Shown here piece by piece: positions 1 to 5,872 of a stretch of 5,872 bases of DNA (position 1 is the first letter of the stretch; each line of letters starts with the position of its first letter). The notes below the pieces were generated by a model. It saw only the letters and a program-made list of their open reading frames with translations, was not told where the DNA came from and did no database searches. The translations under genes and the position numbers were made by a program. The DNA is from an uncultured Gammaproteobacteria bacterium (GTDB taxonomy: Bacteria > Pseudomonadota > Gammaproteobacteria > Steroidobacterales > JABDMI01), in contig CALHVH010000145.1 in NCBI GenBank assembly GCA_938039225.1, positions 1-5,872 of the forward strand. The letters are read 5' to 3'.

Positions 1-1
1 A

Positions 2-703
2 TTTCGTCCTGATATTATCGAAAACTGTAACCAAATCTTTGCCAGGGATATTGCTTTTGTGGTTGAAGATAAATTGGTAAGAGCGAATATTCTTCCCGAT
101 AGAGAACCGGAGTTTGAAGCCATTCAACATGTTTGGGATCAAGTAGAAGAAGATAAAAGAATAATTCTCCCTGATGAATGTCATATTGAGGGTGGAGATG
201 TCATTTTGTGGAATGAGTATATTTTTATAGGTACTTATACTGCAGAAGATTATCCGAGTTACATCACTGCAAGAACCAATAAAGCGGCTGTTGAAGCTAT
301 GCGTGATTTATTCCCTACTAAAATTATTAAATCCTTTGAGCTACGTAAATCAAATACCAATGCCATGGATAATGCTTTGCATTTGGATTGTTGTTTTCAG
401 CCGATTGGAAAAGATAAAGCCATAATACATAAAAATGGCTTTTTAATTGAAAGCGAATACGAATGGCTAAGAGATTATTTTGGGAAAGAAAATCTATTTG
501 ATTTAGACAGAGAGCAAATGTACCAGATGAAAAGTAATGTGTTCTCGATTTCCGAAGATGTGATTATTTCAGAGCGTGGTTTTACAAGTTTAAATACGTG
601 GTTACGCAAACATGGATTTACCGTTGAAGAAGTGCCTTATGCTGAGATAGCAAAGCAGGAAGGTTTGTTACGTTGTAGTACTTTGCCTTTGGTTAGGGAT
701 TAA
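2..703 (+). CDS. DDAH / arginine deiminase-like amidinotransferase-family hydrolase, 5' partial
   Basis: This gene belongs to the pentein-fold guanidino-modifying enzymes (dimethylarginine dimethylaminohydrolase, arginine deiminase, amidinotransferase), which attack the guanidino carbon of arginine-like substrates with a catalytic Cys. The frame is open from base 2, and the residues before the first possible start (GTG at 59) already carry the family motif NQIFARDIAFVVEDK, so the gene starts outside the window. There are 233 visible residues; the family is usually about 250-300. Further motifs, in visible numbering, are EGGD at 63-66, the catalytic His127 in HLDCCF (codon 380-382), and the nucleophile Cys225 in RCSTLPLVR (codon 674-676) nine residues from the end. 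All visible active-site elements look intact, so it is probably an active cytosolic enzyme. The substrate (methylarginine, arginine or another guanidine) cannot be read from sequence. The next gene begins 1 bp after its stop. Confidence 0.88.
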   Translation, partial: FRPDIIENCNQIFARDIAFVVEDKLVRANILPDREPEFEAIQHVWDQVEEDKRIILPDECHIEGGDVILWNEYIFIGTYTAEDYPSYITARTNKAAVEAMRDLFPTKIIKSFELRKSNTNAMDNALHLDCCFQPIGKDKAIIHKNGFLIESEYEWLRDYFGKENLFDLDREQMYQMKSNVFSISEDVIISERGFTSLNTWLRKHGFTVEEVPYAEIAKQEGLLRCSTLPLVRD

Positions 704-704
704 T

Positions 705-1151
705 ATGAAATTTATTAAGCTATTGACACTATTATTTATATTAATGGTAGCTGTAGCGTGTAGTAAACCCACAAAACCAGAGTTTGCCGTTGGACAAGAG
801 TGGTCATATAAGGCCCGCGAAACAGAATCTACATCAACTCTTATAATCGGTGCAATTGAGAATCATCCTGAAATGGGTGAAATATTTCATATATCTGTGA
901 ACAAGGTTAAGGTCATTAATCCAAGAGCAGAGGAAGGCTTAGCTACTGAAATTAGTCATCTTCCAGTTTCAAAAGAGTCTTTGATGAATAGTGTGCTTAA
1001 CAAAGTCGCTGACAGTAAATTTGATAAAAACGTTGAAGAAGGTATTAATACTTGGAGAGAAGCTAATGGTGGTGTTTTTTCTATTACTGTTGCTGAAGCT
1101 ATTGAGTATATTGAAGAAATTCTTAGTGAGTCAGAAGTGGTTAATGAATAA
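705..1151 (+). CDS. Small putative lipoprotein of unknown function
   Basis: This encodes a 148-residue protein. Residues 1-18 form a signal peptide, with Lys at 2 and 5 and a hydrophobic core at 6-18. It ends in a lipobox-like VAVAC with Cys19 as the likely lipidated residue; Ala rather than Leu at -3 makes the lipobox slightly weak. Ser at +2 would favour outer-membrane sorting in a proteobacterium. The mature part (GQEWSYKARETESTSTLII, then HISVNKVKV and ISHLPVS, then an acidic helical C-terminus) resembles, from memory, a conserved uncharacterised family with a GxxWxYxxRxxExxSTLxI signature; I know no function for it. The ATG lies 1 bp after the upstream stop, and an AGGG Shine-Dalgarno at 695-698 sits inside the end of that gene, so translation is probably coupled. 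Without lipidation it could instead be a periplasmic or anchored protein. Confidence 0.8.
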   Translation: MKFIKLLTLLFILMVAVACSKPTKPEFAVGQEWSYKARETESTSTLIIGAIENHPEMGEIFHISVNKVKVINPRAEEGLATEISHLPVSKESLMNSVLNKVADSKFDKNVEEGINTWREANGGVFSITVAEAIEYIEEILSESEVVNE

Positions 1152-1165
1152 GCTGTTATAGCCAA

Positions 1166-2014
1166 ATGATAAAAACCTTCTCTCTTACTTTTATTGCCTT
1201 AATTGCATTCGCAAGTAACTCTGTCTTAAACCGTTTAGCTTTATCTGATGGAAGCATTGATGCAGCCAGCTTTACCATTTTTCGTTTGCTCTCAGGTGCC
1301 ATAGTATTATTTCTAATTTTATCTATTAGGAAGCATAAAAAACCATCATCAAAAACCAAGGGCAGTTGGGTTTCTAGTTTGATGCTTTTTACCTATGCGA
1401 TTACTTTTTCTGTTGCTTATATAACATTAGACACGGCGACTGGTGCTTTGATACTGTTTGCTGCTGTGCAAATAAGTATGATTTTGATTTCATTGTTCAA
1501 AGGCACACGTTTGCAGCTTATTGAATGGATAGGAATGTTGGGTGCTTTTTCTGGTTTTGTGTATCTCATGTTCCCGGATTTAGGAACACCATCTTTTAAA
1601 GGCTTTGTTCTAATGTCTATCGCTGGGGCCGCATGGGGTGTTTACACGCTTAATGGACGTGGTACTCAGGATGCATTAGCTGACACGGCTTATAACTTTA
1701 TTCGTACCATCCCATTTGTTGTGATTTTAGTGTTGCTAACATTCAAGAATGCACATTATTCGCAGCAAGGAATTTTACTCGCTATTTTGTCTGGAGCAAT
1801 TGCTTCTGGAATTGGATACACAATTTGGTATGCGGCTTTAAGAGGTTTGTCTGCAACCCAAGCTGCAGTGGTCCAACTTTCGGTTCCTGTGATTGCGGCA
1901 ATAGGCGGTGTAGTGTTTGTTTCTGAACAAATTACACAGAGGCTGGTGATTGCCATACTTTTAATTTTGGGTGGTATTTTGTTAGTAGTTTTAGGTAAGC
2001 GTAATGACGTATAA
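1166..2014 (+). CDS. EamA/DMT-superfamily transporter (RhaT/RarD-like permease)
   Basis: This 282-residue inner-membrane protein is built as two EamA repeats (about 3-135 and 147-277). Ten hydrophobic segments are visible, at roughly 4-24, 36-54, 68-88, 92-111, 118-136, 144-162, 176-193, 202-222, 232-252 and 260-278. The end of the second repeat has the typical pattern of a helix containing QLSVPVIAAIGGVV, then SEQIT, then a last helix with LILGGILL. The first helix contains FASNSVLNRLAL, as in many EamA proteins. Members export amino acids, nucleobases or other small metabolites; the substrate here cannot be predicted. ATG 1166 fits because an in-frame TGA lies at 1145-1147 and the first helix starts at once, but no good Shine-Dalgarno precedes it, so translation may depend on ribosomes from the lipoprotein gene, which ends 14 bp upstream. 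Its last 11 bp overlap the next gene. Confidence 0.92.
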   Translation: MIKTFSLTFIALIAFASNSVLNRLALSDGSIDAASFTIFRLLSGAIVLFLILSIRKHKKPSSKTKGSWVSSLMLFTYAITFSVAYITLDTATGALILFAAVQISMILISLFKGTRLQLIEWIGMLGAFSGFVYLMFPDLGTPSFKGFVLMSIAGAAWGVYTLNGRGTQDALADTAYNFIRTIPFVVILVLLTFKNAHYSQQGILLAILSGAIASGIGYTIWYAALRGLSATQAAVVQLSVPVIAAIGGVVFVSEQITQRLVIAILLILGGILLVVLGKRNDV

Positions 2015-2498
2015 AAAAGTCGAAAGTCAAACTGATATAAATGATTTAGTTACTATGGCTTATGAAATCTGGAGTAAGCATTTCGGACAAATGTTTGATT
2101 CTGATACTTTGGCTAAGCTGATTGAAGGTGTGCAGTCTGAAGCAGCCATTCTTGCTGATTTAGAAAATGGGTATGAATATTATGTCATTCAGGATAATAC
2201 TGAAAATATAGGTTATTTTGCCTATAAAATTCTTTATGATGAAAATGAATTGTTTTTAAATAAACTCTATATGTATACAAATCACCGTGGCAAGGGAATA
2301 GGTAGAAAAGTGCTTAGTCATTTGGAACAGGTTTGCAATGCCAACAAAGTTAAGAGTATTACATTAACGGTTTTCCATGAAAATACAGATTCTGTGAGAG
2401 CTTATGAAAAATGGGGCTTTGAAAACCTGGGTTTAATTAAAAAGATATTTTCACAAGACTTGATATTTGACGATTTTAAAATGCGTAAAACATTGTAG
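2004..2498 (+). CDS. GNAT-family N-acetyltransferase
   Basis: This encodes a 164-residue cytosolic acetyl-CoA-dependent acetyltransferase. The acetyl-CoA pyrophosphate-binding loop (motif A, R/QxxGxG/A) is HRGKGIG at 94-100, after the strand ELFLNKLYMY and before the helix RKVLSHLEQVC. Motif B is visible as LTVFHENTDS (121-130) followed by VRAYEKWGFENLG (131-143), with the Asn, Ser, Tyr and GF residues usual for RimI-like and amino-acid or polyamine-type GNATs. The C-terminal DDFKMRKTL is a common GNAT ending. The acceptor substrate cannot be deduced. The ATG lies inside the last codons of the transporter gene (11-bp overlap, different frame) with an AGGT Shine-Dalgarno at 1993-1996, about 7 bp upstream, so it is very likely translated in coupling with the transporter. 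The gene is very AT-rich: one sampled 60-base row (2221-2280) has only 11 G+C. It is the last gene of the cluster. Confidence 0.93.
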   Translation: MTYKKVESQTDINDLVTMAYEIWSKHFGQMFDSDTLAKLIEGVQSEAAILADLENGYEYYVIQDNTENIGYFAYKILYDENELFLNKLYMYTNHRGKGIGRKVLSHLEQVCNANKVKSITLTVFHENTDSVRAYEKWGFENLGLIKKIFSQDLIFDDFKMRKTL

Positions 2499-2615
2499 AT
2501 TTTAATCTAGAGCCAAGAAGTAGTTATTGTGATACACAAGACCTTATAGACAATAGCGATAGCTATTAGTAACAGATCCATTGCTTGCCTTCAGTGTTTG
2601 ATGTGTTATTTGAAA
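2499..2615. other. Non-coding spacer after the + strand cluster, with a small hairpin
   Basis: This is the first part of the 319-bp gap between the convergent ends of the GNAT gene and acnB; the rest is described under the inverted repeat and the terminator. I see no convincing reading frame or RNA gene in it. The only local structure is a perfect 6-bp hairpin at 2552-2567 (AATAGC, loop GATA, GCTATT). It has low G+C and no T-run after it on either strand, so it does not qualify as an intrinsic terminator. No clear terminator for the + strand cluster was found here. Confidence 0.5.
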
Positions 2616-2726
2616 TCGTCATTGCGAGCGGAGCGCGGCAATCTACTAAGCTTAACGCGATGTGATTTTCGGTACTAGACAAAAGAGATTGCCACGTCTC
2701 TTCTTCGAAGTTCCTCGCAATGACGA
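2616..2726. repeat. REP/MITE-like inverted repeat element
   Basis: This is a 111-bp imperfect palindrome. The outer arms are perfect over 13 bp: TCGTCATTGCGAG (2616-2628) against CTCGCAATGACGA (2714-2726). A second perfect 8-bp pairing follows inside: GGCAATCT (2637-2644) with AGATTGCC (2686-2693). Between the two stems lie 8 bases on the left and 20 on the right; the right segment overlaps the self-palindrome CTTCGAAG (2703-2710). The central loop is 41 bases (2645-2685). Each half is thus a copy of one unit, CGTCATTGCGAG - variable - GGCAATCT, in opposite orientation. From memory, sequences of the type CGTCATTGCGAG...GGCAATCT are dispersed in many bacterial genomes, so this is probably one member of a multicopy non-autonomous family. 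Its position between convergent genes is typical of such elements. It has no coding capacity. Confidence 0.8.
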
Positions 2727-2756
2727 GGATTGATTGAAATATTAAACGAAAGATAT

Positions 2757-2786
2757 AAAAAACCCCAGTTAAATAACTAGGGCTTT
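2757..2786 (-). terminator. Rho-independent terminator of acnB
   Basis: On the minus strand this reads as stem CCCTAGTT (2782-2775), loop ATTT, stem AACTGGGG (2770-2763), then six T (2762-2757). Seven of the eight pairs are Watson-Crick and one is a G-U wobble; a further wobble and A-T pairs extend the base into the T-run. It begins about 30 bp past the acnB stop codon. On the + strand the hairpin is followed only by CTTTAATT, so it would be a weak terminator for the convergent cluster at best. Confidence 0.85.
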
Positions 2787-2817
2787 AATTGATTTAGCAG
2801 ACATAATAAAACTAGTA

Positions 2818-5592
2818 TTAAGCAGCCAATGCAGGTGGCTCATAATCGGTTAGCTTGATACCTTCTACAGCGGCAATGTATTCTTCTAGGGTAGGTGTGC
2901 GACCCAGAATGGTGGAGAGCACAACAACTGGTGTTGAGGCCAGAAGTGATTCACCAACTTTCTCTTCACTATCGCGTACGACACGCCCTTGGAATAGTCG
3001 AGTAGAGGTTGCCATTACTGTATCGCCTGGTTCGGCTTTTTCTTGGTTGCCCATGCAAAGGTTACAGCCGGGACGTTCTAGATACATGATGTTCTCGTAT
3101 TTTTTACGAGAATCTTGTTTTGGATTATCATCATCAAAAACAAAACCTGAGTAACGTGCCAACACATCCCAATCACCTTCGGCTTTAAGTTCTTCAACAA
3201 TATTATACGTTGGAGGTGCGACCACAAGAGGGGCTTTAAACTCAACTTTGCCGTGCATTTTTTCAACGTTACGTAGCATCTGAGCAAGAATTTGCATATC
3301 ACCTTTATGCACCATGCACGAACCAACAAAGCCAAGGTCTACTTTCTTAGTTCCACCATAGTAGGAAATAGGACGAATCGTATCATGCGTATAACGCTTT
3401 GACGGATCGTCATTATGTACGTCAGGATCAGCGATCATTGGCTCATTAATTTTATCCAGATCAACCGTAAACTCCGCAGAGTATTTGGCATTATCATCTG
3501 GTAAGAGAGTAGGTTCTTCACCAGAGCGAATGCCAGCAATACGTTTGTCAGCTAAATCAATCAGGCCTTGCAGAACTTGTTTTTGGTTATCCATGCCTTT
3601 ATCAATCATTATTTGAATACGTGATTTTGAAATCTCAAGCGATTCAATCAATGTGTCAGGCTCGGAAATACAAATCGACGCTTTTGCTTTCATCTCAGCC
3701 GTCCAATCGGTAAAGGTAAAGGCTTGGTCTGAGAGCAAAGTGCCGATATGAACTTCAATGATACGACCCTGGAAGACATTGTCGCCATCAAAATGTTCTA
3801 ACATTTGTATCTGTGTTGCATGTACAACATCACGGAAATCCATATGATCATTGAGTGACCCTTTAAAAGTCACTTTAACGGATTCAGGAATAGGCATGGT
3901 TGCTTCGCCAGTAGCAAGCGCCAATGCAACCGTTCCAGAATCTGCTCCAAAGGCCACGCCTTTTGACATACGTGTGTGTGAGTCGCCACCAATAATAACC
4001 GCACGGTCATCAATGGTGAGGTCATTAAGCACTTTGTGGATCACATCGGTCATGTTGTGATACGCGCCCTTAGGATCGCGTCCAGTGATTAGACCAAAAT
4101 CATTCATAAACTTCATCAACTTAGGTGTATTAACCTGAGCATTACGGTCCCACACAGAGGCAGTATGACAAGCAGACTGATAAGCTCCGTCGACTGTCGG
4201 TGAAATCACAGTAGCCGCCATCATTTCCAATTCTTGTGAGGTCATCAGCCCCGTTGTATCTTGCGAGCCAACAATATTAACTTTTACACGAACGTTAGAT
4301 CCCGCATGTAAAGGCTTGTCAGTTGTGACACCGACTGCATTACGATTAAAAATCTTTTCAACCGCTGTTAGACCTTGATCATCATGCGAAACAATTTTTG
4401 CTTCAGCATAAACAGAAGGGGGCTTGATACCCAGTACTTGAGCTGCGGTGGTTTGTAGCTTTTTACCAAAAACCACGTTATAAGAGCCTCTGGCACGGAT
4501 GAATTCCATTTTAGGAGGCGTGAGTGCACTAGAAATATCGGCAAGCTCAGATCCATCTTCAGCATAAAGCTTTTTGTCTTTAGTATTAATAGTGAATACT
4601 GTGCCTGTGTCAATTGAGAATACTTGTTCGAGTGCGATGTCACCATCTGGCTCAAGAACAGGCTCACCGTCTGCATCCAATTGCTTAACCCAGTTTTGTA
4701 AGTCGATTCCAATACCGCCAGTTACACCAACGGTTGTATAAAAGATAGGAGCTAGACCGTTAGTACCGCCAACAATTGGCATGATGTTGATGAAAGGTAC
4801 ATAAGGGCTAGCTTTAATACCTGTCCAAAGAGCTACATTATTCACGCCTGACATACGCGATGAGCCCACGCCCATAGTGCCTTTTTCAGCGACTAACATA
4901 ACGCGTTTATCGGGATGTTTAGCTTGCAGATCAAGCAGGGCTTGTTGTTTTTTCTGGTCATGCTCAAACATACATTGGCCGTGAAGCTGACGGTCGGAGC
5001 GAGAGTGTGCATCAGCGCCTGGCGAGAGTAAGTCAGTCGATACATCACCAACAGCTATCACATAGGTAACTACTTTGATTTCTTCTTCAATCTCAGGCAT
5101 CTTGGTAAAGAATTCTGCATTTGCATAACTTTCTAGCAGTTCGGTTGCCAATGCATGACCATTCTTATAAGCCTCTTCAAGGCGATCGGTGTCGGCTTCA
5201 TAGAGGAATACTTGTGTTTTGAGGATGTCGGTTGCTTGTCTAGCAATGTTAGTGTCTTCGCCCAGAGCTAAATCAATTAGCATGTTGACTGATGGACCGC
5301 CCTTCATATGAGAGAGTTGTTCAAGAGCGAAATCAGGAGAAATTTCCGGTAATTCAGCTTTCTTTAAGATAATGTCTTTAAGAAAGCGGGCCTTTGCTAT
5401 GGCAGCAGATGTGGTACCTGGTAATACGTTATAGATAAAGAAATTAAGCGATTGGTCTCGATATTCATGTTCTTTATCAAGAATTTGCTCAATCAAAACT
5501 TCAACCATTGCAGCATCTTCTATTGGCTTTGGATCAAGTTTTTGTTCTTTACGGGTTTCAATGTCTTTGAGGTAATCGGTATATAAGCTCAT
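2818..5592 (-). CDS. acnB: Aconitate hydratase B / 2-methylisocitrate dehydratase, long form
   Basis: This 924-residue cytosolic [4Fe-4S] enzyme interconverts citrate and isocitrate in the TCA cycle; the family also dehydrates or hydrates 2-methylisocitrate in the methylcitrate cycle. The layout is AcnB-type: an N-terminal helical HEAT-like domain (about 1-165), the swivel domain moved ahead of the catalytic core (about 172-395, with DLLSPGADAHSRSD and GVGSSRMSG at 241-249), then the catalytic domains with VGSQDTTG (441-448), SACHT (473-477) and GGDSHTR (535-541). Cluster ligands are Cys759 (GSCM), Cys843 and Cys846 (PGCNLCMGNQ). It is about 60 residues longer than E. coli AcnB (865). The first-to-second ligand spacing is 84 residues against 59 in E. 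coli, so a 25-residue insertion containing FDDDNPKQDSRKK lies before PGC; the swivel domain also looks expanded. From memory this resembles the roughly 925-residue Bacteroidetes form. The start is preceded by a purine-rich GAGAGAA. The gene is probably monocistronic, with its own promoter and terminator. Confidence 0.97.
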   Translation of the reverse strand: MSLYTDYLKDIETRKEQKLDPKPIEDAAMVEVLIEQILDKEHEYRDQSLNFFIYNVLPGTTSAAIAKARFLKDIILKKAELPEISPDFALEQLSHMKGGPSVNMLIDLALGEDTNIARQATDILKTQVFLYEADTDRLEEAYKNGHALATELLESYANAEFFTKMPEIEEEIKVVTYVIAVGDVSTDLLSPGADAHSRSDRQLHGQCMFEHDQKKQQALLDLQAKHPDKRVMLVAEKGTMGVGSSRMSGVNNVALWTGIKASPYVPFINIMPIVGGTNGLAPIFYTTVGVTGGIGIDLQNWVKQLDADGEPVLEPDGDIALEQVFSIDTGTVFTINTKDKKLYAEDGSELADISSALTPPKMEFIRARGSYNVVFGKKLQTTAAQVLGIKPPSVYAEAKIVSHDDQGLTAVEKIFNRNAVGVTTDKPLHAGSNVRVKVNIVGSQDTTGLMTSQELEMMAATVISPTVDGAYQSACHTASVWDRNAQVNTPKLMKFMNDFGLITGRDPKGAYHNMTDVIHKVLNDLTIDDRAVIIGGDSHTRMSKGVAFGADSGTVALALATGEATMPIPESVKVTFKGSLNDHMDFRDVVHATQIQMLEHFDGDNVFQGRIIEVHIGTLLSDQAFTFTDWTAEMKAKASICISEPDTLIESLEISKSRIQIMIDKGMDNQKQVLQGLIDLADKRIAGIRSGEEPTLLPDDNAKYSAEFTVDLDKINEPMIADPDVHNDDPSKRYTHDTIRPISYYGGTKKVDLGFVGSCMVHKGDMQILAQMLRNVEKMHGKVEFKAPLVVAPPTYNIVEELKAEGDWDVLARYSGFVFDDDNPKQDSRKKYENIMYLERPGCNLCMGNQEKAEPGDTVMATSTRLFQGRVVRDSEEKVGESLLASTPVVVLSTILGRTPTLEEYIAAVEGIKLTDYEPPALAA

Positions 5593-5639
5593 AGTTCTCT
5601 CTGCGCTTTAGGGTGTATCCACTGAGTGGAAATTGTAGG

Positions 5640-5658
5640 AATTTTCAGGGTGAAAATT
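5640..5658. promoter_or_regulatory. Inverted repeat at the acnB promoter, possible operator
   Basis: AATTTTC (5640-5646) and GAAAATT (5652-5658) form a perfect 7-bp inverted repeat with a 5-bp spacer. It overlaps the downstream half of the predicted -10 box and covers the expected transcription start near 5649, which is where a repressor would block initiation. The arms are AT-rich, so chance is a real alternative, and I cannot match it to a named regulator. Confidence 0.35.
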
Positions 5659-5684
5659 ATACTTCAAACGCTTGTTTGCTGCAT
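5656..5684 (-). promoter_or_regulatory. Predicted sigma-70-type acnB promoter
   Basis: On the minus strand a perfect -10 hexamer TATAAT occupies 5661-5656. The -35 position at 17-bp spacing (5684-5679, ATGCAG) is poor, so activator dependence is plausible. The transcript would start near 5649, giving a leader of about 57 bases before the acnB ATG. A second TATAAT at 5718-5713 also has a poor -35 (AAGAAG at 17 bp) and could be an alternative upstream promoter. Confidence 0.5.
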
Positions 5685-5690
5685 TGCAAA
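5675..5690. promoter_or_regulatory. TTTGC-N6-GCAAA inverted repeat over the acnB -35 region
   Basis: TTTGC (5675-5679) and GCAAA (5686-5690) form a perfect 5-bp inverted repeat with a 6-bp spacer TGCATT. It lies across the weak -35 position of the predicted acnB promoter, where a dimeric transcription factor could act. I cannot assign a regulator; the half-sites are short and could be chance. Confidence 0.3.
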
Positions 5691-5749
5691 TATCGAGAAT
5701 TATTCGGTTTTTATTATATTTGTGTGAATTTTCGTCTTCTTTGCTTTGA

Positions 5750-5872
5750 CTAGGAAGAACTATGAATCACACCACCGCCTAAGCAGAAATTATCTTTATA
5801 CAGCACGACAAATTGACCTGGAGTAACGGCTTTTTGACTGTTCTCAAATATCACAGAAATATGATTGTTATC
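5750..5872 (-). CDS. mnmA: tRNA-specific 2-thiouridylase MnmA, C-terminal 40 residues
   Basis: Reading the minus strand from the window edge gives 40 residues and a TAG stop at 5752-5750. They contain AVTPGQFVVLYKDNFCLGGG followed by VIHSSS. This matches the MnmA C-terminal beta-barrel signature; E. coli MnmA ends with [20 protein letters not shown] and then II, which is why a gammaproteobacterial host is favoured. The full enzyme (about 360-370 residues) adds sulphur to U34 of tRNA-Lys, tRNA-Glu and tRNA-Gln in the cytosol. The N-terminal ATP-binding domain and catalytic cysteines lie outside the window. acnB follows in the same orientation after a 157-bp gap. No G+C-rich hairpin terminator was seen in that gap, so some read-through into acnB is possible. 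Confidence 0.93.
   Translation of the reverse strand, partial: DNNHISVIFENSQKAVTPGQFVVLYKDNFCLGGGVIHSSS

Noticed and set aside
59..61. GTG as the true start of the amidinotransferase-family gene
   Set aside because: The frame stays open to base 2 and the upstream residues (NQIFARDIAF) are conserved family sequence, so the GTG is an internal Val codon.
956..1359. Minus-strand reading frames of 69 and 67 codons (956-1165 and 1156-1359)
   Set aside because: They lie antisense to the lipoprotein and transporter genes, show no recognisable domain, and are explained as frame shadows.
1756..1956. Minus-strand reading frame of 66 codons
   Set aside because: It is antisense to the well-supported second EamA repeat and has no protein-like features.
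2552..2567. AATAGC-GATA-GCTATT hairpin as a terminator for the + strand cluster
   Set aside because: The stem is only 6 bp with low G+C, and no T-run follows it on either strand.
2855..4712. Reading frames over acnB on the + strand (2855-3154, 3851-4060) and in a second minus-strand frame (3078-3335, 4368-4712)
   Set aside because: All lie inside a continuous, motif-rich acnB; their translations show no domain.
5593..5749. Riboswitch or structured leader upstream of acnB
   Set aside because: The predicted leader is only about 57 bases and I recognise no conserved riboswitch core; the visible palindromes fit DNA-binding sites better.
1..5872. CRISPR array, tRNA/rRNA gene, transposase or defence genes
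   Set aside because: No regularly spaced direct repeats, no recognisable RNA gene sequence and no such protein motifs were seen on either strand.

Overview
The window looks like AT-rich chromosomal DNA of a gammaproteobacterium. Reasons: the partial gene at the right edge ends like gammaproteobacterial MnmA, several starts have Shine-Dalgarno-like sequences, there is a lipoprotein signal, and a REP-like inverted repeat lies between convergent genes. The genus cannot be named from this sequence. Two proteins, the amidinotransferase-family enzyme at the left edge and the long AcnB, remind me of Bacteroidetes homologues. That is recollection, not a search result, so a Bacteroidetes origin for these genes (or, less likely, for the whole contig) stays open.

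Left half (2-2498, + strand): four tightly packed genes, apparently one transcription unit whose promoter lies left of the window. They are a 5'-truncated DDAH/arginine-deiminase-like enzyme with its catalytic His and Cys visible, a small putative lipoprotein of unknown function, an EamA/DMT-type ten-helix transporter, and a GNAT N-acetyltransferase. Gaps are 1 and 14 bp, then an 11-bp overlap, which suggests translational coupling. A guanidino-compound hydrolase, a small-metabolite exporter and an acetyltransferase could act on related amino-acid-like compounds, but nothing in the sequence proves a shared pathway.

Middle (2499-2817): non-coding space between convergent gene ends. It holds a short hairpin, a 111-bp element made of two inverted copies of a REP-like unit, and a rho-independent terminator for acnB.

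Right half (2818-5872, - strand): a complete 924-codon acnB (aconitase B / 2-methylisocitrate dehydratase) with all three cluster cysteines, a 157-bp upstream region with a good -10 box and two inverted repeats, and the last 40 codons of mnmA (tRNA 2-thiouridylase). acnB and mnmA are housekeeping genes. The + strand cluster is clearly more AT-rich than acnB. I see no defence system, CRISPR array, transposase, phage gene or RNA gene.
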